A DNA stretch of 64,000 nucleotides from positions 372,001 to 436,000 of the forward strand of contig OZ005696.1 in the NCBI GenBank assembly GCA_963930775.1, written 5' to 3'. The notes beneath the pieces are model-generated. The model was given only the letters and a program-made list of their open reading frames with translations, did no database searches and had not been told where the DNA came from. Numbering within the stretch: position 1 is the first letter of the stretch; each line of letters opens with the position of its first letter. Made by a program: the position numbers and the translations under genes. Source of the stretch: Cliona cf. orientalis. Taxonomy: Eukaryota > Porifera > Demospongiae > Clionaida > Clionaidae. Shown piece by piece: positions 39,101-49,624 of this stretch.

Positions 39101-42100
39101 TTGTTTACCGTATTAAAGTATTGTTCATCTAGAATCACACCATGAGAAACCTGCAAGTTCATTCAACCATTATGGCATGCATTATTTGTGACCATCCACG
39201 ACAAAACCAACCATATTGCGCTGGATATCAATCTGAGATACAGGCCTATTTAGTTGCCCAAGGTGATAATTATCATTTTTCACTTTTTGGCATAGATCGA
39301 TAGAGGAATCATTCCTCTACACAAAAATCTGCTTCGTGGCTTCTAGAACGCTATACTTACTGAGTTATGGCTCGAAGAAGTCGGCCGGGTAGCTAACATT
39401 GACCGTCCATGATACGGAGCCGTTGCCATAGTTGCAGGTAGGCAAGCACGGCAGCTGCACAGAAAAAAACTCTCCAGACACTTCTTTCTTCGATTTTGTG
39501 TACTAACGATCTATAGACACGCTTATCTTTTCGTTCCTTTCCATCGAAACGCCGGCTGCTGCTTTCTTTCCAAGGTTTTGTCCGCCATCTGGCTCTTTGA
39601 CTTAGTGGGCGTGGCCACGTACTTTGCATAATCGGCGAGTATACGGACTTCCGCGTGCAACGTACGCAGCAATGTTTCATTGTGCTTGCTGCACATTTTT
39701 ATTATGGGCGATCCGGGTACATTTTGGCTCACATCTCCATGACTACACGGGCTAGAGACTTCAAATTTGCAGGAGCAATAGTTCAAAGGTTGTACTTGGT
39801 AATCGTGGCCTTAACTAAAAATCGGTTGTCAGCGCAATATGGTTGGTTTTGTCATGGAAGGTCACATTTAGAGACTCACTGCTCACCTCATTAATTTTTG
39901 TGCTTCAGCGTTCAAAGATGCAGTTTGCAGCTAGCTGAGTGTGAGGAGAGAATGCATATACACTCAGCCACTCTGTCCTAGCGTGCAAATATCATGCATG
40001 GAAGCCTCACCTCCGAATGCACCCCGAGTCAAAAGATTTTGTCCCATTCTGTCATTCATTGGCCCCTAGATAGTTGGCCTGGCAACGGTTGCTCCGCCCA
40101 CTTGACCATCCCACGGCCTTTTCCAGCGCTGAAGATACAGTCCGTAGCATGGACGTAGGTACCACGGGCTGTTACATCGCTCCAAAATACGCTCACGTAC
40201 GTATACGTATATTCCATGTCAGATACAACGTGAATGTACGGCCTGTACTGCGCCAATGGAGGTCCACACAGCCTGTAGGCAAGCCGTAAGCTACGGTCCA
40301 CGTTCTTGGCCGTAGTCGTCCACGGGCCGTTACACTTCCGTATACGGATCCGTACACGGCCGTGTACGGACATGTGGATAGTTTGCTGTGTATACGGAGG
40401 GGATTTAACCATAGTTACTGAAAAATGGCTGACCTCGCTAGGCTATTAAAAGACAAAGAATAAGCTATAACTTGTGAGAGAAAGCTTTTTAGCGAAACCC
40501 CTCTGTTGAAAACTTTTGGGGTTTGGTGCAAAATTGGCTGGTACGTTCATTTTGTTACATAAATGTCCTACGCAGGCAGTAGACAGACAGACAGACACAC
40601 AAACAGACTATACTGTAACCCTCGTGCGCATGCGCCGAGCGTTACTTACACTAGCACTCTGGCCTGTGGCTGTGCACCCTTAAAAAGAGTATAGTGTAAA
40701 TTTGTGCCTTATCACAGGCAAGACCACTCTATAATAATATTATGTACACGCAGTTGTACTTACTATCCCCTACTTTTGTGGGTCCTAAATGCCAAAATAG
40801 AACATCATGTACAGCAGGGGGCAAGCTTCTTGTACATTACTAGAGCTCTCTAGAGCCCAAAACCCTCGGCGTGTTGTATGGCACTTGTCTCACAATTAGG
40901 CAATACAACATTAGGCGATGCATGCAAACTGCATTGACTTCCTAGGTTAGCACGAGTAGTTGCACATGCATTAGTTCTCCTATTTCGATGAAAGAGGGGT
41001 GTGGCAGCAATCTATGGGCTGACTAAGGTACAAATTCCTTGTCCCGGGTTTGGGAATGTGACTAGCCATCAACATCTAATAGCCTTTGGTTGAAATACAT
41101 TCTGTAAGTTAGTTCTCTAGGTCTCTCAGCTGAACGTTCCACTACCAAAGCAAAATTTGTCAGTTTTAAACAAAGTTAGGATCTGTCATGATAAACAATG
41201 GTCTCTGTCCTTCAGCTGGTGCTACAGAAATGATAGCCTCAGGATGCTCTAGGGACATCATGCTGGCTGTTGGGCCACCAGTGATTTGTATGGTGTGCTC
41301 ATCACCTTGCTCAATGGTTGCATCATCTAGGGGATTTTCGTTCGTGCTAGTTTGGCCTTGTCCTTGGGGTTAGTAGCTATGGCTGTATCTTCAGTTGCCA
41401 CTGCAGTACTGTCAATATCCATGCTCATCTGGTAGACAATCAAGTAAGTAGAGGACATGTTGTCACCAGAAAGTCTCTGAAAATTGCGAGCTTGACAATG
41501 ACACACACTTCACTGGGCGAACCATAGATGCTAAAAGTATTCTAGACTGAGAGCGAGCGTAGCTATCTTTACATCCCCAGACCCCGCCCTCATAACCCTC
41601 GCGCACGCATGCGTATATATAATGGGCCTATGCCATATATAGCGCGAGACACATAACGTTCTATTTATACGTAAAGTCAAAGCAGAGCATTGGGCAGAAA
41701 GAAGTCAAGAAGCTTAGAATCAGCAAATGACGCCAAAACTGGCCAACAAAGCGTTTTCTACGAAATCCACACAAATTATGTGTTTGGAACGCCATAAGGA
41801 ATGTTATAACACCGCAGTTTGGACTCATAAATGAGGTATGTAGCAGTTAGTGTGGTAACCGATAGACAGACACACAGAACGACTACAGTAACCCTCGTGC
41901 ATGCGCCGAGGGTTACTAAGGATACTTGGCACCCCCTATTGAGGAACATAACAGAGACTCAGTCTCTAGTTCCCCAAAAGCCCAGTACACCAAATGGTGT
42001 TTACCCAGTGAAGCAACAGGTAAACTTACTTTTTACGTTTGAATAATGTTCATGTCTGTTTTTGTTTGTGAGATTATCCAGCACAAAAGGTGACCATCTT

Positions 42101-44999
42101 TGTCAAGTAAATTTTTAAACTTGGGGGGTCTTGTGCTCCTAGAGTACCTTCCAGCTCAAAAGAATACTGTACACCCAGTAAAGCAAGATTGGGGCTTACT
42201 ACTCGCGCTGTGTAGAATACTGTGAGAGCTTCACTTTCTGAGCTAATCCAGCACAAAGCATTGCCAGGTCATGAAAATGTAGCCATACTGAACTTTTTCA
42301 CTCATAGAGTGCACTCAAAAGCACTCACCACAAAAATGGTTCAGCACATTGTACTACAACTATGGTCTATTGTAGATGCCCTCACAGATACTGACTCCAC
42401 TGTCAGGTGACCACAGTTGGTGTTTCCAAGCAGCCTTTAAAAGGTAGCTTCTTATTGCTCACAAGATTTTCTTTTACTCTTAAAGATGATTGCAGAAACG
42501 GAAATGTGTACTTTGTAATAGGATGGCACACACATTTCCAGCCCGATAATGTATAGTCCCTGGTCAATCGTAGCCATCTCGGTAAGTAACCTCGTTATGC
42601 ACCTGTCAATGGTATGCCCCAGTATCCCCCTCCCGCTCCAAGTAGGGGCATACTAGGGGATTTGACATTGATCATTTCAATTGCCCCAGGGTCGGAGCAA
42701 TATTTGAAGTCAAATCCCCTATTCAGTACCTAGTGTATCCTAGGGGAACATAGGGGATTTGATTGCATTCTGTTATGACGTGGCAATCATAGTCTCGTGA
42801 GCCACACCCTCTAATTTACAAATAAAATCAAATGCCCCACCCTATGTCCAGCTTCTCCTGTAAAATCCCCTTGGTACCCCTTGGTTTGCACCAGAGGGGG
42901 ATAGTGGGGCATACTGTTGACAGGTACAGGTGCATTAGTACTTCCTTTCTGAAGGTCAACAAGTGACCTAAAAGCCACACTGGAGTAAAGTATTTCCTGT
43001 ATATACTAACCTCAGACAGGATGCCAAACCCAAACTAATCTACTAAGGAATGATGAGCAAGGTAATAACAAGAGTAAATAATAAGGAGGGGAAGAGAGTA
43101 TCGAACGCGCTATATACTCCGTACAAGATGTTTTCGGAAAGTCACGCGCCAGGAATTCAAAAATTGACCAATCAGAGCGCTCGATTCGAATGGTACGTTG
43201 TGGGCGTGGTCTCGAGTGCAAGCTAACGCGAGCGCGATTTCAACCGAAAGTACGAGCAGATCACAATAAAAAACGAACGTTTATGAAGAATCTAGCATAA
43301 AACTCATGAAAAACGCCTCTATTCTTCTCAGTTCTTAAAAAAATCAAGTGTTCAGCCCCTTGGGCTAGTCACGTGCGCACGGCTGCAAGTCACGTTACTT
43401 GCCGAAAACATATTACACGGGGTATATAGCGCGTTCGACACTCTCTTCCTCTCCTTATTATTTACTCTTGGTAATAATAATAATAATAACACAGTACCTT
43501 AAGCATGATATGCACGCAGGTGCGCCTTAAGGCGTATCTGTGTACAATTGAAGCCTGCTAATAAAAAAGCCTAAACGCACATTCTCATACTCATAGTCTC
43601 GTCCCCAGACCCCACCAAAAACAGTCTGGTGAACTTGAGCTGAATCCTGGTTCTCATCTATGGTGCGCCCTGACAAGGCCATGCAAAGATTGGTTCTGAT
43701 TAGTCGCTATGGCTGTATTTGCATGTAATTGCAACCAATAGTAAAGCAAATCTTGAACCTGATTGGTTAGTGAAATTGAATAGCTTATATAGCTATACAG
43801 CTATGTTGCATTCCTATGGTTAGCTTGTCATGTGACTGAGCAGAGCTGTGATCTCATTGGTGTGTGGGAAATCCTTAGTGCAGGCCCAAGGATTCTGCAT
43901 GCCCAAGTTCACCAGACCCTTTTCCTCTTTGGAGGTGGGATCTGGGGATGAGACCAATGTTCTCACAATGTCGACACACAGGATAACAGGGGGCGTGGCC
44001 ATCGTGGTACATGCTGCTGCTGGATAGCTCACACCAGTTCATTGTTGTTGAGCTTCTACATAAAAATTAATGCCTCCATGACCACAGCCTCGATCATATG
44101 CAACTCTTGTGCCATTTCTCGATCTCCACTAAGTATAAATACAATCGATCAATTAGCTGGTTCTAACGTGATTTGAGCCACGGTGTGTGTGTGTGCAGTA
44201 AGATGCGGAACCTAAAAGATATTGCGGGTGGAGCAGCTCTGGAATATCCATCCGCAAAAATTAGATTGCGAAATCGCTTTCTGTGAATATTGGATCCCTC
44301 AATCGAAAATTTTTGGCCATATAGTAATCAAAAATGGAGGCAGTAACCCCTAAAATATCATTTTTTTTCACCCCCAGGACATCAATAATATAGCCTCAAA
44401 TCCATCCCAAAATCCTGCCACCCCTTCAGGAGGTAAGTTAATCTCTTTTCTACACAGCCCTTCACACTCCATTTCTTTCAACACTTTTTGCAACATTGGC
44501 CAGCCAAAGATAAATTGGGAGTAAACTTCTATGCAGGACTCAAATTATGTCTGGATAAAGTCTAGGGGTGAAAATTAACTGTGTCCTGGCCTAATTTACG
44601 TATACCCCATTAAGTTATGTCTTGAGTATCAAATTGTTCCTCCATAGGGTGTATCTTCATTAAATGGAATAGCCCATTATCAGCGCTTATAGCTTCACAA
44701 AAAAATCACAGATCAGTGCCCTAATTATTTTCTTATCAAGAAACGGCTCCTATTACTTACCTTTGTAGTTCTAGTTCCTTGGGGTACTTGTATTTGATCT
44801 CGCTCCTGTCTGGCTCGCTCAGGTCGAGGTGATCGGCTATCACTCCCTCCCAGTCTGTCATTGACTCGGCCATCTTGCCAAGGTGCCGAGGTATCAGTTG
44901 GTCTCTCTCGTTCCTGTGCTCAAAGTCGATCTCTCGATCCAATTTCCATCGATTAGCGTCAGGAACAGAGGATAAGACTGCGTCTAAGCTTCTAGGCAT
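27171..44999 (-). CDS. NLR-1: Death-NACHT-LRR receptor, 4 exons with a 13-kb intron
   Basis: Exons 44999-44761, 31789-31647, 31225-27978 and 27332-27171 join with consistent phases to 1263 residues. Exons 1-2 form a Death domain: TDWEGVIADHLDLSEPDRSE, then RREALGIWKSRLGSGATYRALI and ADAVCSLL. Exon 3 carries the NACHT NTPase, with Walker A GDAGIGKTT near residues 221-229 and Walker B VLIIADGWDEL near 295, a winged-helix/HD region ending FLHLTFQEYLAALYL, and then RNase-inhibitor-type LRRs. Exon 4 (tail exon C) gives 53 Lys/Pro-rich residues and a stop. The layout is that of a cytosolic innate immune sensor that oligomerises on ATP exchange and recruits Death-domain partners. The LRR region has an internal 549-bp tandem duplication. 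Exon 4 is the least certain part: it has an extra C relative to the 51.5-kb copy and so ends in another frame. Confidence 0.85.
28182..29260 (-). repeat. Tandem internal duplication in the NLR-1 LRR region
   Basis: Two copies of about 183 codons, with breakpoint words GTCTATTAGAGCAGACAC at 28182 and 28731. Each encodes the same series of LRR motifs (IHASG.SCL, NPLGLEGTI, SRC.LTTAGGGLPS, DHNSFTGDGIHILAGF, CGITSDDLIWLLG). NLR-2 has the series once. The copies are diverged at many sites, mostly in the concave-face strands. Confidence 0.85.
32148..33483. mobile_element. 1.3-kb foldback element with internal tandem repeats
   Basis: The left end reads CGTCTGTATGGGGGGTGGAT and the right end is its near-exact reverse complement finishing at 33483. 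The pairing continues inward: GTCAAAAGTACAGTCACTG, then gagg-rich 70-bp units with 'gcgttttgatctcgaggagg', then GTGGGTGTGGCACATTT, GGTGTCTCTTGTACAAAGGT and others. The centre is near 32,900. The left arm also has a 92-bp direct duplication (32,166 and 32,258). No transposase frame. Confidence 0.85.
34312..34712. mobile_element. Foldback element, about 400 bp
   Basis: Left arm 34,318-34,445 contains AAAACAATTGAATAAAATTG and GTAGGGATGGCAGTGCC; the right arm 34,580-34,712 carries the reverse complements in the same order. The internal spacer is about 130 bp. No coding capacity. Confidence 0.8.
37951..38025 (-). repeat. tRNA-derived SINE remnant
   Basis: Read on the minus strand, the segment contains an A-box-like GTGGCTGAGTGGACTAGGGC and a B-box GGGTTCGAATCCC with typical spacing. 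The acceptor-stem ends do not pair well, so it is unlikely to be a working tRNA. An A/T-rich stretch follows (aaaaaaaaaa at 37,934). This fits a tRNA-type (Leu/Ser-like) SINE head. Confidence 0.5.
38055..38649. mobile_element. Foldback element, about 595 bp
   Basis: The left end AGTAGCGGCCAATAAAAAGT pairs with the right end ACTTTTTATTGGCTGCTACT. Further inside, 'gttttcacaccgttc' appears near both ends. The minus-strand open frames within it have no recognisable domain. Confidence 0.75.
38802..38840. repeat. Perfect 18-bp hairpin with 3-nt loop
   Basis: CTATAGATCCCAGCCCCC is followed by GAA and then the exact reverse complement. A perfect GC-rich hairpin of this size is like those near Helitron ends or in strong terminators, but there is no adjacent element or gene end to support either. 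Confidence 0.65.
39180..39870. mobile_element. Foldback element, about 690 bp
   Basis: ACAAAACCAACCATATTGCG near 39,200 is the reverse complement of the segment near 39,833-39,852, and flanking words (gaccatcc / ggaaggtc) also pair. The pairing is weaker in the middle. No gene seen inside. Confidence 0.65.
41180..41425 (-). pseudogene. Possible fragment of a Helitron-type protein, frameshifted
   Basis: On the minus strand, a segment starting MSMDIDSTAVATEDTAIATN shifts frame into one encoding NENPLDDATIEQGDEHT, then SVAPAEGQRPLFIMTDPNF and a stop. The string 'APAEGQ(R/K)PL.I..D' resembles a conserved region of large Helitron helicase-like proteins; that likeness is from memory. At least one frameshift and missing flanks mark it as dead. 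Alternative: an unrelated retrocopy. Confidence 0.35.
42595..42935. mobile_element. Foldback element, about 340 bp
   Basis: GCACCTGTCAATGGTATGCC at the left pairs with GGCATACTGTTGACAGGTAC near the right end, and the words 'ggggatttga' and 'tcaaatcccc' recur in opposite orientations inside. No coding capacity. Confidence 0.7.
43065..43482. mobile_element. Foldback element, about 415 bp
   Basis: AAGAGTAAATAATAAGGAGG (43,069) pairs with CCTTATTATTTACTCTTGG (about 43,453-43,471), and TCGAACGCGCTATATACTCC pairs with GGTATATAGCGCGTTCGA. The right boundary runs into a (taa)n tract. Confidence 0.8.
43597..43960. mobile_element. Foldback element, about 360 bp
   Basis: The left end contains AGTCTCGTCCCCAGACCCCACC and GTCTGGTGAACTTG; the right end has the reversed CAAGTTCACCAGAC and GGGATCTGGGGATGAGACC. 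Similar 'gagaaggggtctgg' words at 36,600, 36,980 and 37,490 suggest related solo pieces elsewhere in the intron. Confidence 0.7.
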
Positions 45000-45417
45000 C
45001 GCTCAAGGAATCAAATAAAATGCAGTTTTAGAGATGGACAGCAAACAAGCAACAACTCGCGCACACAATGTAGCTAGCCAGATGGTTGAATGACGATACG
45101 GAAATAGGGCTGGAGCTGGAGGTATATATTATAGCTAGCTAGGGCCTCAGCGCCATGTAATCTGGGCATGAAACCACACTGGAAGAGGGGCGCCGACAAG
45201 GCCAGGGAGGTTCCTATTCATACGTAGCACAAATTCAGTGGTTTGTAGCTAAGTTAACAGTAACAGCTACTGCACGTAATATGTGGCCAGCTATGAGAAA
45301 AGGGGCCGTTTGGGAGCTAGTTTTTGTTTGTTTGTAGCTTGTTGTATGTATGGAGTAATGTACTGTTCATGTAGCTGATCTGCTCTGTTTGTGCCTATAC
45401 AAACATAGGCTGTAGCT

Positions 45418-46397
45418 AGAGTCAGCAATCAAATATCAGCCACCACATATAATCAGACACCTGTATCTCAGGAATGGAAAGAGCTATGATCACCAGTCTT
45501 GCGCTGACTGGCAGCTCTAGTCAAATGCTGATCACATACCAAATCCAAAATCTTTGCGATAAACCACGTGTGAGCTAGAGACTAAAATGTTCACCCTCTG
45601 ATTTAAGCAATTACCAGACGTTTGTACCATATTTCAGACAATTAGTTCCATCACCGCTAAAAATGATGTGTGAAGTGCCAGATTTGGAACTTATGATCAC
45701 CTACCCTTGCTGTCACTGGCTACCAAATTTTAGCCCACAGTATTACTTAAATCAAATATGACAAGGCTTTAAGTAGATACTCCTCATGTCATCAATATTC
45801 AGACACTTTTTATGGAAATCAGGTGCAAGACTTGGCTGAGAAATTCAAAATTGGGTAAAAGATCTTCAATACATTAAATTAAGACAAGTACAGCCTAGTT
45901 ATATGTTCTATTGGTCAATTTGTGATAATCCAAGGGATGCAAAGGTGATTTTAAAAACTTTATGATAATTTTGAATCCTTGAATCGGGAAAAATGGAACA
46001 AAAGTGTCTGAATATTGATAACGTGAGTACAATCTATTTAAAGCCTTATCACATTCAATTACAGAAACATTGTAGGCTAAAATTTGGTGGCCAGTGACAG
46101 CAAGGGTAGACAGTCATATATTCCAAATCTGGCAGTCCACACATCATTTTTAGCGGTAACGGAACTAATTGTCTGAATTTTGGTACAAACGTCTGGTAGT
46201 TGCATAAATCAGACAGGTGAACATTTTTGTCTCTAGCTCACATGTGGTTTATCACAAAGACTTTGGATTTGGTATGTGATCAATATTCGACTAGAGCTAC
46301 CAGTCAGTGCAAGGATGGTGTTCATAGCTCTTTCCATTCCTGAGATACAGGTGTCTGATTATATGTGGTGGCTGATATTTGATTGCTGACTCTACTC
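45418..46397. mobile_element. Large foldback element, about 980 bp, upstream of NLR-1
   Basis: GAGTCAGCAATCAAATATCA near 45,420 is the reverse complement of TGATATTTGATTGCTGACTC near 46,373-46,392. Pairing runs inward over several hundred bases ('cagacacctgtatctcagga', 'gataaaccac'/'gtggtttatc', 'gccagatttgg'). It lies about 420 bp upstream of the NLR-1 start codon. Confidence 0.85.
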
Positions 46398-46499
46398 ACT
46401 AGCTACCAGCTACATAATTTTGTTGAAAGAAGGCTATTTGGGCATAAAAATCGAACACTATCATTGTCCACAAATGGTCCCTTTTCTCATAGCAGATCA

Positions 46500-47085
46500 C
46501 ATACTACCGTCGAGCCTCCGAACAAAGGACACTTTGGAAACAGGCCTCTTGTCCTTTGTTCGGAGGTTGTTCCTATCTCGGAGGTTCATGATTTTTCGGC
46601 AACCCATTTTGATTGTATTATCCTTAATTAACAAGTTAGTAAATGCACTGAAATGCATGATAAGAGCAGTAGAGATGATAATCAAGTGGTTGGTATGTTA
46701 TCAACATACCACAGGCTGAATTTTCTTGTTTCTGAAGTAATGGCTACTCCAAAATCGTTATCTGGATTCAAGCTGATATTATTATCGCGCATGCGGCATA
46801 TTATCGCGACCGCCTAGATTGCGGCAAAGGTCGGCGTGGCATTGTTATTAAGGGCGTGGTTTCCGGATGTCCGCTATTTAGAGGCAGTCTTGCATTGAGA
46901 AGTCACGTTGGGAGCTTGGATCTTGTCCGCTGTCCGGAATCGAGAAGCGTCCGCTTCTCGGAGGTTGCTAATAATATTATACTATAACTATGCTAAATTC
47001 AATCGGTAACACGGCACTTGTCCGCTGTAGAGAGGTTATCCGCTTCTCGGAGGGTCCGTTATCAGAGGCTCGACTGTATAATGAT
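46500..47085. mobile_element. Inverted-repeat element with 'CGAGCCTCCGA' / 'TCTCGGAGG' motifs
   Basis: The left end TACCGTCGAGCCTCCGAACA and the right end ATCAGAGGCTCGACTGTATA are related inverted ends. Inside are repeated 'tccgcttctcggaggtt' words. The TACCGT start resembles the smaller MITEs of this window. About 580 bp. Confidence 0.65.
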
Positions 47086-47169
47086 AGGATAACAATATGA
47101 CACAAACTGGCTACAAAACTATAATTGGGATATAGCTAGAAATCTTCTAGTAACTACTGATAGCAGCAG

Positions 47170-49075
47170 ATACGTGTGGTTTATAAAGATGGCGTCCATG
47201 ATCCATCCATCTGGCTCAGCTCTCCTCATCAAAGTGGAGCTGCCTTGGTCGGAGGAGAAAGCTCCTAGCCTCCTTTGTCAGCAGTCTGACCACAGGCATA
47301 CTTACACCCCTCAGCAGGAAGCTGTTTTGGGGGGGGGGGGGGGGGGGGGGGGGGAAGAGGGTCAAAATTTAATGATTGAGCGGTAAGAATTACTGGGATT
47401 TTACCTTTGTTTTCTGTGATGGTGTTTCAGAGAGTGATTTGTTGATGGGGACCTATATATACCAGCGAGGTATTTCCCATCAAATTCACACTGCTACTGA
47501 GATTGGTCGGGTACGCTACTGGCTGTGTAGTGTGAGCCTGTGGATTGTACAACGACGATATCCCAGGCAAAAACCCGGGAAAACAGACTGGAGAGGTGGC
47601 GTAGCTCTGCATGGGGACGAAGCTGCCAAATGCAGGCACGATGGGGTTAAACGGATAACCGAGAGTGGGGTTGATGAGAGTAGCTTGTGGCGAGAGGAGA
47701 GTGGTTTGGTTTGGTAGCGCTGCTGACTTTTGTAGCATGGGGTAGACAGTGGCCATACTCTGATGTGGTAGAGCGTTAGCCTGGTGGGGCTGATGTTGTC
47801 CCTGCGATAACACAAGGCTGGCCGCAAGCTGTGGAATACTACTAGCACTGTAGCTTGGAGTGGGCGGGGCAAGGGTGGAGCCTGAGGTTGTGCTGACTCA
47901 GCAGTCATTGATGGGCGGAGTTGTCCGATGATAGCGCTGGATGTGGACGGTGCTTGTGTGTGTGGAGGTGGAGAGGGGGAGAGTGTTTGGGAGGGTGCAG
48001 TTGAGGTCACAGAGGTCACTAGTGGGCTGGGCTGGTGGGTGTGGTCAGCATTGGCGATGGGACTGCAGGCGTTCTCCAGTAGGGGGCTGAGTTTGGTGCG
48101 AGCTTTGCTCTTCCTTTGTGAGAGTGAGGGTGTGAGGGGGTGAGCCTCGGCTGCTGTGAACCTGATGACCCCTTCAACAATATACCTGGAGCTGAGAGAA
48201 TATACACACAATGACACATACACACATAATTATACTATATAGTGGAAAAATATTGAGGGAGAAAATCTTCACGAGTTTTGTAGTTTTATACCACCCCATG
48301 AAATTTTAGGTATGCCACACCCATCTATGCGATAGGTTTAACATTCTGTGAAAATTTTCTCCACCAAATGCTCCCTTCTTACCGATCCGTGAAAATTTCT
48401 TCCCACAAAAGTTTCCCGCTATACGGTACACACACATACACATTCAGTGACACACACACAGAGAGAGAGGATGAGGTGCTTTAGAAACAGGTGTGTAGGG
48501 TTGTGGAATAACCACTCAAAATATACTCTATTCCTCCCTAAGAGTTTTTGGTCTGCACACCCTAAACAACTGCCATACCCCTCTCCCTCCACTTACTGTG
48601 TTAAGGATGCTGTATTATTGTGTATACATGTTCGGACACACCTCTACACCTCTTTAAATCAGCCGCTCTCTGCCACTGCCACTGAAGTTTAGCCCATAGG
48701 TGACCGATACAGACAGCTTCCACAGTCTCTAGTTTTCACGGCCGATAATTCTTGTCTTTCACATCTGTATGGATAAAATGAAATCTTTATGGCTCATGCT
48801 GGCCTGACTAGCCTACATGGCAAAATACAATCATTCAACCACACGATGTACTCCTAATATTAACTCGCTCTTTGTTGGTTTGCTTTACCTTGTTTGTGTC
48901 GTGAGTATAGAGGCTCATCACTCAGTTCCTCTTCTCTCGATGTCTTGATGTCTCCAGTAGGGGGCTGAGTTTGGTGTGAGCTTTGCTCTTTCTTCGCTTG
49001 TGCTGGTGTGGGTGGGCCAGGGGGCGTGGTCTTCAGCTTCTTTGCTGGAGGTTCAGAGTCACTTCCACTTGAGGC
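47170..49075 (-). pseudogene. Duplicated tail-exon block, copy 2 (exons C, B, S, A), degraded
   Basis: Descending: exon C (49075-48889) stays open for 62 codons in a frame that differs in the middle from the 51.5-kb copy, because of one extra C. Exon B (about 48,187-47,480) starts RYIVEGVIRFTAAEAHPL, but a 1-nt deletion near 47,870 shifts its frame before the rejoined MATVYPMLQKSAALP part. The region between B and the small exon S is deleted, so S abuts B internally. Exon A (about 47,324-47,200) has a deletion and an early stop. This looks like a decayed copy. It would lie 3' of NLR-2 and could be transcribed with it. Confidence 0.6.
48233..48428. mobile_element. MITE, family b, in tail block copy 2
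   Basis: The right end CCCGCTATACGGTA is intact; the left end is worn (TACTATATAGTGG). It sits at the same block position as 26494, 50755 and 60754, hence an insertion older than the duplications. Confidence 0.75.
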
Positions 49076-49496
49076 CTGAGGGGAAAAATTGAAGGTAGTA
49101 TAGTCTTATAGGTTGGACTTTTTTGCTAGAATGATTTTGTAAAATACTCCTGGGACAAAACATTTCCCTTCTAGGGAAGAGAAGAAATATACATCCAAAA
49201 AATAAAATAACGTACAGCAGAAAATATTCGAGGGAACTTTTGCGAATCAGTAGGAAGTGAAAATTTGTGGAGAAAACTTTTGTGGAATGCTAAATCAATC
49301 GTATAGGGGGTGGGGCATGCTCAAATTTCGAGGAGAAAACTTTTGTGAATGGCTCGATCACAGGAAGCTGTGATCATTAGTGTGTGTGTGTGTGTGTTGG
49401 GGGATGAACAGAGGTTAGATGATTGAATTTGGAACAATAAAATTTGCTGGAATTTACCTTTGTTTTCTGCAATGGTGTTTCAGAGAATGATTTGTT

Positions 49497-49500
49497 GATA

Positions 49501-49583
<83 letters not shown>
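49497..49583. repeat. GA microsatellite
   Basis: About 85 bp of GAGA/GATAGA. It replaces the 5' part of the small exon S that is intact at 59799-59737 (AGA TCC AGG ATG ACT...), so copy 3 probably lost that acceptor by repeat expansion. Confidence 0.85.
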
Positions 49584-49586
<3 letters not shown>

Positions 49587-49624
49587 CAATACTTCATTAA
49601 TCAAAACCATCACTATTCCCTCAC

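Larger units (their letters stand above)
31790..44760 (-). other. 13-kb first intron of NLR-1, filled with foldback elements
   Basis: The two halves of one Death domain lie on either side of this interval and rejoin in phase, so it should be an intron about ten times longer than others here. I find no complete gene in it. It holds the foldbacks listed separately, a tRNA-like SINE remnant, a possible Helitron fragment, and several copies of 'agacagacagac...aaccctcgtgc...' repeats (about 40560-40650 and 41860-41920). Other parts (33.5-34.3, 34.75-36.5 and 40.4-41.1 kb) are AT-rich with nothing recognisable. Confidence 0.7.

Noticed and set aside
40056-40412. 118-codon minus-strand frame rich in cgtac words
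   Set aside because: It lies in a patch of self-complementary 'cgtac/gtacg' words, has no recognisable domain and no splice support.
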